Position numbers and translations under genes: made by a program. Of a stretch of DNA of 64,000 nt, positions 9,271 through 19,290 are shown piece by piece. Positions within the stretch are counted from its first letter, which is position 1. Each line of letters opens with the position of its first letter. This stretch comes from DYJB01 sp963777165. Its GTDB lineage: Bacteria > Chloroflexota > Anaerolineae > Anaerolineales > E44-bin32. The notes under the pieces were generated by a model. That model did no database searches. It was not told the origin of the DNA and worked only from the letters and a program-made list of their open reading frames with translations. The stretch spans positions 1 through 64,000 of the forward strand of contig CAVZPO010000027.1 of NCBI GenBank assembly GCA_963777165.1, given 5' to 3'.

Positions 9271-10425
9271 TCATGGTACCGACACCCAACCCCGCGTCCT
9301 ATGGCTTGCCAGAATCGACTCGACAATCAAAGCCGAACGGTGGCCATCGTCGAAGCTCGGAAAGTCAGGCTCCTCCCGACGTGGGTCTCGTCCCTCACCG
9401 ATGAAGGCGTACACCCGCGCCAGCAGGTTCGTGATGCTGTCTGGGTACGCCTCGCCGTGTCCGCCTGGATAGTGCGCGAAACGCCGGGCCGTCTCCGAGA
9501 GGAGCGACGGGTCCTTGGGGAGCAGGCGATTCGGGCCATCGCGCTGGCCCAGCCACAGTTCGGTCGGCTGTTCCTGGTTCCAGGCCAGGCTGCCAAGGCT
9601 TCCGTCCACCTCCAGCGTCAAGTGGTTCTTATGCCCGGCGCTGATCTGTGAAATGATGCAGCTTCCGCGCGCTCCGCCTTCGAAGGCCAGCAGCAGACTG
9701 CCGTAATCCTCCGTCTCCACGTCGAACTCGATCGTCGTCGCCGGCGCGGACCGGTCTGCGCCGGCAAACGTCTCAACATCACCGATCGGCCGCTGTCGGC
9801 GGGTCAAGAATGTGGCCAGGTCAGCACAGACGGCGGTAATGCGCCGACGGGCGACAAACTGAGCGAGGTCACACCAATGGGAGCCGATGTCGGCCATGGC
9901 CCGCGACGGCCCGGCCAGCCGGGCGTCCACCCGCCAGTTGAAGTCGGTGTCGTACAGGAGCCAATCCTGCAGGTAGCAGCCGTGGATCAGCCGCAGCTCG
10001 CCCAGTTCGCCGGCGGCCGCGCGTACTCGAGCCTCCTGCACCAGCGGATACATTCGATAATTGAAACAGACCGCTCCGACCAGGTGTGTGGCGCTCAGGG
10101 CTTGCACCAACTCGCCCGTCTCGGCCGAGGTCATGGCCAGCGGCTTCTCGGCGACGATGTGCTTGCCGGCGGCGATGGTCGCCATGGCGATCTGGTGGTG
10201 CAGGATGTTGGGTGTGCAGTTGTGCACCACCTGGATGGCGGGATCGCGCACCAGGTCGCGCCAGTCTCCGTAGGCGCGGGAGATGTGCAGCGCCCGCGCC
10301 TTGGCGTCGGCGATGGCCTGGCTCGACTCGGCCAGAGCCACCACCTCGACGTTGCCCAGGCGGCGTAACGCCTCGATGTGTGCTGGGCCAATAAACCCGG
10401 TGCCAATCACGCCTGCTCTGATCAT
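9271..10425 (-). CDS. Gfo/Idh/MocA family oxidoreductase
   Basis: 384-residue NAD(P)-dependent sugar dehydrogenase-type protein. The Rossmann motif GVIGTGFIGPAHIEAL is at residues 5-20, the family signature EKPLAMTSAE is near residue 94, and the catalytic-histidine region ADIGSHWCDL is near residue 178. Members oxidise or reduce sugars, inositols or sugar acids at a ring or keto carbon. It follows a zinc dehydrogenase by 18 bp in the same operon, so the two probably act on the same sugar. The substrate is not deducible. Confidence 0.88.
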   Translation of the reverse strand: MIRAGVIGTGFIGPAHIEALRRLGNVEVVALAESSQAIADAKARALHISRAYGDWRDLVRDPAIQVVHNCTPNILHHQIAMATIAAGKHIVAEKPLAMTSAETGELVQALSATHLVGAVCFNYRMYPLVQEARVRAAAGELGELRLIHGCYLQDWLLYDTDFNWRVDARLAGPSRAMADIGSHWCDLAQFVARRRITAVCADLATFLTRRQRPIGDVETFAGADRSAPATTIEFDVETEDYGSLLLAFEGGARGSCIISQISAGHKNHLTLEVDGSLGSLAWNQEQPTELWLGQRDGPNRLLPKDPSLLSETARRFAHYPGGHGEAYPDSITNLLARVYAFIGEGRDPRREEPDFPSFDDGHRSALIVESILASHRTRGWVSVP

Positions 10426-10443
10426 GCACTTCTTCCTTCCCGG

Positions 10444-11502
10444 TCAGCTTGGCTGCGCAGCCACAATGACCTTGAGGGCATGGCCGCTCGCTGCCACTTC
10501 GAACGCCTCCCGGATCCGGTCGAGGGAGAAGGTGTGCGTAATGAGCAGGTCGGAACGGATAAGTCCTCGGTCGAGGAAATCTAGAGCCTGTTCGTGAAAC
10601 GAGGGATGGTAGGAGAAGGCTCCGACCAACTGGATCTCGCCGTAGTGAATGCGGTTCGCGTCCAGGGAGACCATCGGATTCGCCTTCGGCAGGCCCCCGA
10701 ACAACACCACCCGGCCGGCCTTGCGCACGATCTCGACCGCCTGGGTTTGCGTGGCCGGCACTGGATTGGCACACACGACAATGTCGGCCCCCAGGCCGTG
10801 GGTCAATTGGCGGACACGGGCGGCCAAGTCATCATGGAACGGATCGACCATAGCATCCGGCTGGAATCGAGCGGCCATCTCCCGGCGTGGCTCGCTGGGC
10901 TCCGATACGACGACCACCGCTCCCCGCGCCTTGGCGATGGCCAGGTGCAGGCAGCCGATTGGACCGGCACCCATAATCACAACCACGTCGCCCAGGCTGG
11001 TCCCGGCCTTGTGATGCGCAGCCAAGACCGAGCTGCACGGCTCCGCCAGGGCGCCTTTGGCAAAGGGTAGGCCTGGGGGCATGGGGTGGACAATGCCGTT
11101 GGTCAGGATCTCGTCGGTCAGGACCATCTTCTCGGCCATGCCGCCCGGGTAGCCGGGGGTGATGCCGACGAGATGAAGATCCTGGCATAGGTTATACATC
11201 CCCCGCCGGCAGTAGTCGCAGAGACCGCAATGAACGTCGGGCGCCACGGCCAGGCGATCACCAAGCACATAGCGGGTGACATTTCTACCTACATCCACGA
11301 CCACACCCGCCAGTTCGTGGCCGGGGATGATGCCATCCGTGCCGGGGGGCGGCCCCTCCTTCCACCGCCGCAGATCGGAGCCACACACCCCGCAGGCTTC
11401 CACCTTCAACACCAGGCCGCCAGCCGGGGCGGCCGGATCGGGGACCTCCCGGACCTCAAACTCGCCGGCGCCTACCAGGAACGCTGCCTTCATTGCACCC
11501 AC
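10444..11502 (-). CDS. Zinc-binding sugar/polyol dehydrogenase (medium-chain)
   Basis: 352 residues. The catalytic zinc residues are in CGVCGSDLRRW and IPGHELAG, the structural lobe is CGLCDYCRRGMYNLC, and the nucleotide motif is GAGPIGCLHLAIAKARG. The sequence resembles sorbitol and threonine dehydrogenase relatives and especially the gene at 13,270 (shared blocks such as GRVVLFGGLPK and GRILIFGGLPK), so the two are probably paralogues from a duplication inside the operon. It starts 7 bp from the end of the preceding gene. The substrate is unknown, a sugar alcohol or sugar by context. Confidence 0.86.
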   Translation of the reverse strand: MGAMKAAFLVGAGEFEVREVPDPAAPAGGLVLKVEACGVCGSDLRRWKEGPPPGTDGIIPGHELAGVVVDVGRNVTRYVLGDRLAVAPDVHCGLCDYCRRGMYNLCQDLHLVGITPGYPGGMAEKMVLTDEILTNGIVHPMPPGLPFAKGALAEPCSSVLAAHHKAGTSLGDVVVIMGAGPIGCLHLAIAKARGAVVVVSEPSEPRREMAARFQPDAMVDPFHDDLAARVRQLTHGLGADIVVCANPVPATQTQAVEIVRKAGRVVLFGGLPKANPMVSLDANRIHYGEIQLVGAFSYHPSFHEQALDFLDRGLIRSDLLITHTFSLDRIREAFEVAASGHALKVIVAAQPS

Positions 11503-11509
11503 CTTCAGC

Positions 11510-12573
11510 CTAGATCTCGATCCCCAGCAAGTGCAGGGCGATTGCCTTTACTCTGTCGCTGGCGCCAACATAAAGCCACAGAACGAGTGCGTCCGTGCTG
11601 GCCGAGCGGCCGGTTTCGCCACCGATCGTCTGTCAGGTTGACCTCCAGCTCGCCAAAACCACCGAATTGCCCGCCGTCGTTGTACACGTGAATCGAATGC
11701 CCCCGGCATCCCACCCGGGAATCGGGTTCCTCGCTGTAGGGCACGGATGGATTGTTAAAGTAGTTGCGGACGACCAGGTACGCCCGACCGTCCGCGAGAT
11801 GGTTGAAGTATCCCAACCGACCAAAGGTGTGTGCTGCCTTGATGCCCACTTTGTACTGGTGCCGACCCGTGACCTTGAGGCGAAGGTGGTTGGAGTGGCG
11901 GCTGTAGAGGCTCTCATCGATCGGTTTGTAATAGTCGGTGATCTCAACGGGCAGGGAAGCCGGGATCAGCAGCTCTCCGCCGGGATTGAGCTGGATCAGG
12001 CTCCACGCCTCGCTCACGATGTCGTCCAACCGACCTTCGGTGAGGGTTACCACCTGCTCGTAGCCGGCAAACAGCACGCCTTCGATCAACGCCGTGTAGG
12101 CCCCCACGTTGCGGAGGGGGTCGGCAACCGGCCGGATCAGCCTTTCCAGATGGAGCTGCTTTTGACCGGAGGCCAGGTTGTAGGCCGACAGCGTCATGTC
12201 CTGGGCCAACCGCCACTGGCTGGGCCGGCCTTTTCAAGCGCGTAGTGCCCCGGATCGATCTCCTCCGGCTGGTGGCCGTGCCCCAGTAGTCAGTGCGATC
12301 GCGGACGCTGTACTGGATCTCAGGCGCGATCCAGACCCGGTCCCCGCCCAGGTTCCAGTTGCCGGATTTGAGAAACGCCCGGAAGGAATCCGGTTCGCTC
12401 CAGACGTCGCTCATCCAGAAGATGCCCTCGCTCTTCTGTGACAGATAGGGGCCGAGGATCCGCCCACCCCGTTGAGTGATGACGATCGACAGACCGTTCT
12501 GTAGGGGGAGCACCCCATAGGGTAGGTTGTTTTCTTCCAGGCGTTCCAAGACTTGATCGTGTGTGACTTTCAT
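11510..12573 (-). CDS. Conserved protein of sugar operons, possibly aldose-mutarotase-like; frameshifted
   Basis: The start MKVTHDQVLERLEENNLPYG has GGGAGAGAAG upstream. Frame breaks near 12,275, 12,225 and 11,615 must be bridged; doing so gives a protein of about 355 residues ending ALHLLGIEI and a stop at 11,510. Blocks such as GGRILGPYL, WNLGGDRVWIAPE and PSVPYSEEPD with HSIHVYNDGG suggest a large beta-sandwich like aldose 1-epimerase or DUF6786-type proteins, but I am not certain of the family. It lies between a VOC protein and a zinc dehydrogenase and is probably part of sugar catabolism. Confidence 0.6.
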
Positions 12574-12713
12574 GTCTCGCTTCTCTCCCTGCACGCCACC
12601 CAAGTCAGAGACTTGCGCTACCCAGCAAAGCCAGCCTCTGCTTTGCGCCTTGCCATGCGAGTCGGAGGGCTGCGTTACGAAAAGAGCCCGAGCAACCTCG
12701 AGAGTCCAGAGCC

Positions 12714-13273
12714 TTAACTTGTCGAGGCTCCTTCCTGCGGTGGATAGATCTTCTCCGGCGTCATCCGGCCCTTAGGCCGTTCGATCAGCTCGATCGTGAC
12801 CCCGATCTTGTCCTCGGTGTTCAGGTAGGCATAGTGCCCATCGCCGTCGCGGCCAAAGCCGGCCCCATCCTGCGTCATCGCCAGGCCCGCCGCTTCCGCC
12901 TGGGCAATCGCCTCTTCCATATCATCCACCAGCACGCCAAAGTGGTGCACGCCGTAGCCATGCTCTTGCACGAAGTCGGCGTAGACAGATATCCCCTTCC
13001 ACCAACTCGATCAGCTCGATGCGCGTCGGACCCCAACTGGGACAGCGCCAGGCGCATCTTGTATTCGCTCGGCTTACCCCGGTAGGTCATCCGTTTCACC
13101 AATGGCTTGCCGTAGGTGTAGAAATGCCAGGGGCCGATCCGGAACAGCTTCCAGTACTGCTCGACGGCCTTCTCCAGGTCGGGGACGATGAGGGCCACCT
13201 GAGCCACTCCATTGTTCAGGAACGGAAGCGGGGGCCTGGGTTCTTGTTCGGACAACGAAGCGTTCCTTGTCAT
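12714..13273 (-). CDS. VOC (glyoxalase/epimerase) family protein, frameshifted
   Basis: The first half reads NNGVAQVALIVPDLEKAVEQYWKLF and the second half GYGVHHFGVLVDDMEEAIAQAE; the two are joined by a frame break near 13,015. They give the paired beta-alpha-beta modules of the vicinal oxygen chelate superfamily in about 185 residues, with metal-ligand candidates in the two HF/QV strands. The start ATG at 13,273 overlaps the stop of the upstream zinc dehydrogenase (ATGA), so translation is coupled. The layout resembles methylmalonyl-CoA epimerase-like VOC proteins; a sugar-acid epimerase or lactone role is plausible here. Confidence 0.7.
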
Positions 13274-14325
13274 GGAAAGAACACTCCCTTTAGAACCTTC
13301 CCCTCCAATGCGATCCGCGCGCCTGTCCTGAAAGTCCGATAGGGGGAACCGGTGTGTGACGAGTTTGTCAGCCGGTATCCGGCCCGAGGTCAGAAGCTGC
13401 AGGGCGATGCGCTGATGCCTGGGGGCAAAAATGGTCGTCCCGATCACATGCAGGGCGTTGTAGTGGACAAGGTTCATGTCCACACCCGGCCGGCTGTCCT
13501 CTTTGGGTAGCCCGCCAAAGATCAGGATCCGGCCGCCCTTCCTGGCCATCTCGACCGCCTGGACTGAAGCGATCGGCGCTGGCGTGGCGGTGATGACGAC
13601 GTCTGCGCCTTTGCCATCGGTCAGCCGGCGGACCTCTGCCACCAGGTCGGCCTTGACCGAGTTGATCGTGCTGTCCGGTTCAAACGCCTCGGCCAGCTTC
13701 AGCCGGTCGTCTGCAATGTCGGCGATATAGAATCTTGCTCGCGCCACGAGCGCGGGCCAGACTGACGTGGACACAGCCGATGGGCCCGCTGCCGATGATG
13801 ACCACCGTATCGCCCAACCCGACCTGGCCCTTCTCTTGGGCGTTGACGCAGCCGGCGATCGGCTCCGAGATTCCGGCGAAGGCCGGGTCCAGCCCCTCCG
13901 GCGCGCGCTGGATCGCTCCCAGCCGGACACACTCTTCCGGGACGGCCATGTACTCGGCAAAGCCGCCGGGCCAGGCCTGGGCGATCTCGCGATAGCTCGT
14001 CGCACAGTTCATATTGCCCGTTGAGGCATGAATCGCAGGCGCCGCAGTAGGCCAGTGGCGCCACGGCCAAGCGCTCGCCGATTCGCCACGGCCCTTGGTA
14101 CCCGGCCCCCACTGCCACCACATCCCCGCACACTTCGTGGCCAATGATCCAGGGAAAGGTCACCTTGCGGTGTCCAACGCGCAGCGTCCGCAGGTCCGAC
14201 CCGCACAGCCCGCAGGCAATGACCTGGATCAGCATGCCCCCCTCCGGACAGGCCGGGGTGGGCACCTCCTCCACTTCAAACTGCATCGGCGCGCGCACAA
14301 CAACGGCTTTCATCGTCGCATCCAT
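13270..14325 (-). CDS. Zinc-binding sugar/polyol dehydrogenase, frameshifted
   Basis: Catalytic zinc residues are seen in CGLCGSDLRTL and IIGHEVCG, the structural lobe begins CGACDSCLNGQYELC, and IIGSGPIGCVHVSLARARG is the nucleotide-binding motif. Frame breaks near 14,025, 13,735 and 13,320 divide the gene. Joining them gives about 350 residues ending GKVLKGVFFP, with the stop overlapping the start of the VOC gene. It closely resembles the intact dehydrogenase at 10,444. The start could be 14,325 (MDATMKAV) or the internal ATG at 14,313. Confidence 0.78.
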
Positions 14326-14369
14326 CGTCTACCTAACGCCCCGAGTTCCACCGAATTCCTGTCCTCCCG

Positions 14370-15671
14370 CTAGAGTCGCTCCTCCAGCGCTAGCTGGGCA
14401 TCTTGCATCCGGCGCAGCTTATACACGAACAGGTCTGGATTTGGTGCGAAGTTGGCCTCAGTCAGCATCTCGCCCTTGCCGATGTCCTTGATGACCTTGC
14501 CGCCTGTCGCGATTCCCAGCGGGATCGCTTTCTGGGCGTGGGCTTCCTGATAGGTGTAGGTGCGGCCAAAGATGTCTGGGCTGCCGATCTCCCCGACGAG
14601 GTCTCCAGCTTTCAGGGATCGTTTGGCAATGGTCGCGACCTCCGACACCATCCGCTTGGACACGATCGTGCTCTCGCCGTAAAGAACCGCCTCGGCAATC
14701 GACACCGGCGTCTCGACGTTGCACAGATGGAAGGGGCGGTAGAAGGTGTAGTACGGCCCCTCCCCCATCGACAGGAATTTCATGTCCAGGCGGATGCGCC
14801 GGTCGGGACTGGTCACGACGACGAATACGCCCGGCGCCACCTTGCCGGTGGAATAGTCCACGCAGCCACGTCGACTGAGGATGCCACCGTCCTCTTTGGG
14901 AATGAGCACCTTGTGCAGATCGGGCACATCCACCTTGAGACCGTGCATGCCCGGTACATCGGGCACGAGACCGGTGGCGTTGGACATGGCCGCCAGCTCG
15001 ACCATCGTCTTGGAGCCGTCTTTGAACGCGGCCAGCATCTTGGGGTTCATGCTCTTGCGTTCCGCTTCCTCCCGGCATGAATCGGGGGTGGCCTCAAAGT
15101 CGATCGGGTTGTTCTTGCCCTTCCCCAGGCACACCACCTCAAAACCCAACATGCCGGCAAAGTTGTACAGCATCTTGCACACCCCTGGCTCGTCGCCCGA
15201 GGCGGCGGTGTAGACGCACCCGGACTTTTCCGCCAGGCGGTGCAAGAGGACGCCCACAGTCACGTCCGTCTCTACGTTCAGCATGATGACATGCTTGCCG
15301 TTCAGGATGCAGTTCCAGGCCACCTTGGACCCGATCTCGGTCAGACCGGTCGCCTCCACCACCGCGTCCAGACCCTCCAACTGAGTGAGCAGGAGCGCAT
15401 CGTCCGTGACCAGCCGCTTGCCGTCGCGCAGAGCATCCTCAGCATCCCCCAGTTTGTTGACGACGCAGATTTCAGAATCGGGGATGCCAAGTTCCTTCAG
15501 CACCGCCAGCGGGAGATTGGGGTTGATATCGGAGATGGCCATCGTCTCCATACCAGGCATCTGGTGTGTCACATGGACCATCCCCGAACCCATCTGGCCG
15601 CACCCAACTAGGCCAACGCGGATGGCCTTGCCCGCTGCTTCCCTTGCCTGCAGACGCTCGTAGATCTCCAT
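14370..15671 (-). CDS. Homoserine-dehydrogenase-like oxidoreductase with SAF-like C-terminal domain
   Basis: 433 residues. The N-terminal Rossmann domain begins IRVGLVGCGQMGSGMVHV and continues with a homoserine-dehydrogenase-like core (GKHVIMLNVETDVTVG). The C-terminal part (KRSLKAGDLVGEIG to IATGGKVIKDIGKGEMLTEAN) resembles SAF domains of antifreeze/sialate-synthase/altronate-dehydratase type. Proteins of this build are common in sugar catabolic operons and are often misnamed FlgA. The reaction is unknown; a carbon-carbon oxidation or isomerisation of a sugar acid is a guess. The frame is intact, flanked by two zinc dehydrogenases. Confidence 0.75.
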   Translation of the reverse strand: MEIYERLQAREAAGKAIRVGLVGCGQMGSGMVHVTHQMPGMETMAISDINPNLPLAVLKELGIPDSEICVVNKLGDAEDALRDGKRLVTDDALLLTQLEGLDAVVEATGLTEIGSKVAWNCILNGKHVIMLNVETDVTVGVLLHRLAEKSGCVYTAASGDEPGVCKMLYNFAGMLGFEVVCLGKGKNNPIDFEATPDSCREEAERKSMNPKMLAAFKDGSKTMVELAAMSNATGLVPDVPGMHGLKVDVPDLHKVLIPKEDGGILSRRGCVDYSTGKVAPGVFVVVTSPDRRIRLDMKFLSMGEGPYYTFYRPFHLCNVETPVSIAEAVLYGESTIVSKRMVSEVATIAKRSLKAGDLVGEIGSPDIFGRTYTYQEAHAQKAIPLGIATGGKVIKDIGKGEMLTEANFAPNPDLFVYKLRRMQDAQLALEERL

Positions 15672-15713
15672 CTTCTCTCGGTGCCTCTACTTTCTGAACT
15701 GAGAGCTTCGGGT

Positions 15714-16730
15714 CTAGGCCCATCCCCGTCCATTGGGATGGATAAGGGCTTTCACGTCTTGTTTGGACCGCAGGTTGGCAAAAGCCATCTCCCACTGTTC
15801 GAGTTCGTAGTGATTGGTGATCATCGGCTCCAGGTCCAAGACGCCTCGGTCCAGCAGGTCCAGGGCGCGCTCCCAGGTTTCACGCCCGTTCCAGCTCCAA
15901 CTACCCCGGATGTCGAGCTGCCCCAGGCTGACCTCGTCTAGGTTGACCGTGATCTTGTTCCCCCACAGGCTGATGAAGACGATGACACCCTTGCCGCCAG
16001 GGCCTTCGTGGGCCTTGCGTGCACAATCGACCGCGTGCTGCACCCCCTCCTGGCTGGCCGAACATTCCAGCACGAACTCGGCCCCCTTGCCGACGGTGAT
16101 CTCCATCACGGCCTTCTCCGGCTCGTCCTCCGAATACAGGGTGTAATCAGCGCCCATCTGTTTGCCGATCTGCAGTCGTTTCTCGTCGCTCTTGAGGCCG
16201 ATCAAGAAGACACGGCGTGCGCCGCAGTGCTTGGCATGTTGCACAGCCAGCACGCCCATCGGTCCCGGTCCGACGACAACGACATCATCTCCCATCCTGA
16301 CCTGCGCTCGCTCTTGCATCAAGTGCGTCGTGGCGACGATCGGCTCGGCCAGGCAGGCATGGTCCAGCGACACGTGGTCGGGCACGCGGTAGATCACGTG
16401 TTGCGGAACCCGCATGAAGGGCGCGTAAGCGCCGTCGATCGTCACGCCCAGCCAATTGCCTTCGCCGCACTCGATGTCGGCCACGAACTTGTCCCCCTCT
16501 TGGACGCGACCGACGTTCTCACCCACCTTGTACGCCACGCCGGAAAACTCGTGTCCCAGCGTGACCGGTGCCCGATAGAAGTGGCGGTCCTGCTCGATCA
16601 ACAGGTCGCTCCCGCATACCCCGGCGGCATAGACCTTCATCAGCACCTCGTCCGGCCCGATCTCCGGGATCGGTACCTCAGACAACTCGACGTGCCCGAC
16701 CCCCGGAGCCATCTTCCTGAGCGCTTTCAT
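15714..16730 (-). CDS. Medium-chain dehydrogenase lacking the structural zinc lobe
   Basis: 338 residues. The catalytic site residues are in CGSDLLIEQD and TLGHEFSG, and the nucleotide motif is VVGPGPMGVLAVQHAKHCG. Where related enzymes have four spaced cysteines, this protein reads ECGEGNWLGVTIDGAYAPF, so the structural zinc loop is missing. Relatives with this deletion include some polyol and threonine dehydrogenase-like enzymes. It lies between the second FGGY kinase (27 bp) and the SAF-domain oxidoreductase (42 bp). An erythritol- or threitol-type substrate is possible but unproven. Confidence 0.8.
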   Translation of the reverse strand: MKALRKMAPGVGHVELSEVPIPEIGPDEVLMKVYAAGVCGSDLLIEQDRHFYRAPVTLGHEFSGVAYKVGENVGRVQEGDKFVADIECGEGNWLGVTIDGAYAPFMRVPQHVIYRVPDHVSLDHACLAEPIVATTHLMQERAQVRMGDDVVVVGPGPMGVLAVQHAKHCGARRVFLIGLKSDEKRLQIGKQMGADYTLYSEDEPEKAVMEITVGKGAEFVLECSASQEGVQHAVDCARKAHEGPGGKGVIVFISLWGNKITVNLDEVSLGQLDIRGSWSWNGRETWERALDLLDRGVLDLEPMITNHYELEQWEMAFANLRSKQDVKALIHPNGRGWA

Positions 16731-16756
16731 AGCCTTATTCCTTGTTTCCTTGTTTC

Positions 16757-18262
16757 CTACAATCGCCGGTTAATCGCCCTCACCGCCGGGTAGACCTCGC
16801 GGTAGAGCGCATATCGCTCCTCGTACCGCGCCGCGCGCGCCGGGTCGGGCTCGAAGCGCTGCTCCAGGTGCAGCATCCCCTCCATCGCCTGGGCCGCGCT
16901 GCCAAAGACGCCCGCTCCGACGCCTCCCAGCAGGGCCGCGCCCCAGCATGCCGCCTCGGTGATCCTCGGCACCACAATGGGGATGCCGGTGATGTCCGCC
17001 TTGAGCTGGACCCACATGCTGGAACGCGCCCCGCCGCCGATGGCCCGCAGTTCCTCGATCTTCACTTGCCCTTCCTTGAGGAGGTCCAGGTTGACACGCA
17101 GTTCGAAGGTCAATCCCTCCAGGATCGCCTTGGCCAGATCAGCCTTGTCTGTGGCAAAGGTTAGCCCCAGGATCGCCCCCTTGGATGCCGTGTCGAACCA
17201 GGGCGAGCCGCCCCCCGCAAAATGGGGCAACAGCAGCAAAGGTGATGGATCGGGCGAGGCATCGCGCAGGATCAGGTCGTATGCGTCCTGGCCGGCGGTC
17301 TGTGCCTGGCGCATCTCTTCCTGGCACAGCGTGTCGCGGAACCAGCGCAGCAGCAACCCACCGCTGTGGTTGATCGTCATGGCCAGGTACAAGCCGGGCA
17401 CGGTGTGGGCATAGACCGAGATGTTGCCTTGGTACAGCGTCTCGTTCAGCGCCGGGGAGTCCAGCACCACTTCGACCACCTCTGCGGTGCCGGTGGAGAC
17501 CATGGCCAAGCCGGGCCGGGTGAGCCCCGCGCCCAGCGCTCCGCACGCCTGGTCGTGGCCACCCGTCACCACCAGCGGCGGTTTGGCCAGGCCCAGGCTC
17601 TCCGCCAGGTCGGGCCGCATCGGCCCCACCGCAACACCGGACGGCTGCACCGTCGCCAGACGCTCCGGATCCAATTCCAGAGCTTCAAGGATCTCCTGAG
17701 ACCAGCAATCGTTGGGAATGTCGTAGAGCTGCGTGCGCGAAGCCAGGCAGCGGCTGATCGCCGGCTGCCCGGTCATCTTGGCGATGATGAAATCTTCGTA
17801 CAGCAGGAAACGCGCAGCGTGTGCCCACAGCTCCGGCTCGTGCTGTTTCAGCCACAGCAGCTTGGGCAGCGTGTTGATGGTGTGGATCGGCATGCCGGTG
17901 CGCGCAAAGAGATGCTCGGCGCCGAATCGCTCCCGCAGCCAGGCGTTCTGCTCACCGGTGCGTGTGTCCATGCCCAGGATGGCGGGGCGCAGCGCCTGCC
18001 CCCTGGCATCGACCGGCATGACGGCCTCGCCCTGCACCGATAGACCCACCGCGGCAATGTCGCCCGGCCCCGCCGCGGTGATGGCCTGGCGCATGGCGTC
18101 CTGGGCCAGCCGCCACACCTGCTCCGCGTCTTGCTCGGCCCAGGTGGGCTGCGGGATGTCCACCGTGTACTCGCGGCTGGCGCGGGCGAGCAGGTTGCCT
18201 CCCGCGTCAAACACCACCGACTTACAGCCCGTCGTGCCGATGTCCAGGCCGATCAGGCGCAT
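16757..18262 (-). CDS. FGGY-family carbohydrate kinase (xylulokinase-like)
   Basis: 501 residues from the start at 18,262, which has AGGAGC upstream; the open frame extends 16 codons further without support. The actin-like ATPase fold shows GLDIGTTGCKSVVFD at the N-terminus, a TGGHDQACGALGAG block and the C-terminal AIGGGARSSMWVQLKADITG signature. The enzyme phosphorylates a ketose or sugar alcohol with ATP. It is the second FGGY kinase in this operon (the other is at 28,068), so two different sugars or stereoisomers are probably handled. Confidence 0.88.
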   Translation of the reverse strand: MRLIGLDIGTTGCKSVVFDAGGNLLARASREYTVDIPQPTWAEQDAEQVWRLAQDAMRQAITAAGPGDIAAVGLSVQGEAVMPVDARGQALRPAILGMDTRTGEQNAWLRERFGAEHLFARTGMPIHTINTLPKLLWLKQHEPELWAHAARFLLYEDFIIAKMTGQPAISRCLASRTQLYDIPNDCWSQEILEALELDPERLATVQPSGVAVGPMRPDLAESLGLAKPPLVVTGGHDQACGALGAGLTRPGLAMVSTGTAEVVEVVLDSPALNETLYQGNISVYAHTVPGLYLAMTINHSGGLLLRWFRDTLCQEEMRQAQTAGQDAYDLILRDASPDPSPLLLLPHFAGGGSPWFDTASKGAILGLTFATDKADLAKAILEGLTFELRVNLDLLKEGQVKIEELRAIGGGARSSMWVQLKADITGIPIVVPRITEAACWGAALLGGVGAGVFGSAAQAMEGMLHLEQRFEPDPARAARYEERYALYREVYPAVRAINRRL

Positions 18263-18345
18263 GACATTTGCTCCTGCTCTCTGGCTAGCGATTTGAGTCA
18301 TTCGCCTCACTTGACGGCCGACGAGAAGTCGTTGCTATGACCATC

Positions 18346-19290
18346 TCAGATGCGCAGCACCGCGCCGTCGGCCAGGCCGACCAAGAGCGGTGCCCCTGGC
18401 CCTAGCCCCTGTGGAGCTGCCACTGCAGTCAGGCCCCGATCAACGGGCAGGCCCGGTTTCCAATCCGACCAGGACCGGCCCCCATCGCGCGAGACCAGCA
18501 GCGCATTTCCCAAGAGCGCCAGGACCGCCGGTTGGGTCGGGAAGTCGGGAGCCAGGACAATGCTATTGACTGCCCCCGCAATCACATCTTCTCCCACGGG
18601 CTTCCAGGTGCGACCCTGGTCATTCGACCCAAACATGCCCGCCGAACTCGGTGCCGGCAAACAACATCCCATCGGCCCCAAAGCCGGGCGACAGCGCCAG
18701 GCTGAGCACCGGCGCCCAATCAGGCGGGAACTCCAGCTCTCGCCAGGCGCGCCCGCCATTCATGCTGCGAAAGATGCCGCTGTCGGTGCCGGCAAACACC
18801 GTCTCGTCATCGGCATAGGCCGGAGACATGGACAGGCAGAGGACGGACAAATCCAACAGCCCGAAGTTCCACGCCGCCCATTGCGCCCCGCGATCACCGG
18901 AGCGAAAGACCCCATCCTCCATCGTCCCGGCCAGGACCACGCCGTCCTGGGCGAACTGGGGTGAGACGGCCAGGCTATGGACGAACGGCGGGGGGAGGGC
19001 AATTGGACGACGGTCCAGGCAAGGCCACCGTCTGCCGAACGTAGGATTCCGCCGGGTACCCCGGCAAACACGGTCCGGTCGGTTGCAAAGTCGGGCGAAA
19101 GGGCCACCGCCGCCGTGGGCAGGGGGGCTTGTAGGTTCAATGAACCATAGGCGTCGTGCCAAGTGAGACCGCCATCCGCTGACCGGTACAGTCCTGAGGG
19201 CCGAGCACCTAGGCAAATGTGCAAGTCCGGCGAAGCAACCAGGGCATGAATCACATCCTGGCGTTCGGCCTGTTCGGTCGTATCCGTCAT
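18346..19290 (-). CDS. BNR/Asp-box repeat beta-propeller protein, cytoplasmic, frameshifted
   Basis: Six or so repeats end in Asp-box motifs: SADGGLTW, SADGGLAW, SGDRGAQW, SMNGGRAW, SNDQGRTW and SRDGGRSW, spaced as in sialidase/YCF48-type propellers. Frame breaks near 19,010 and 18,640 split the gene. There is no signal peptide (start MTDTTEQAERQDVIHALV), so it should act in the cytoplasm. Its ATG overlaps the probable stop of the chaperonin-like gene upstream (ATGA), suggesting coupled translation and a shared job. No enzymatic residues are evident, so the function is unknown. It is an odd gene to find between a transporter and a sugar kinase. Confidence 0.72.
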
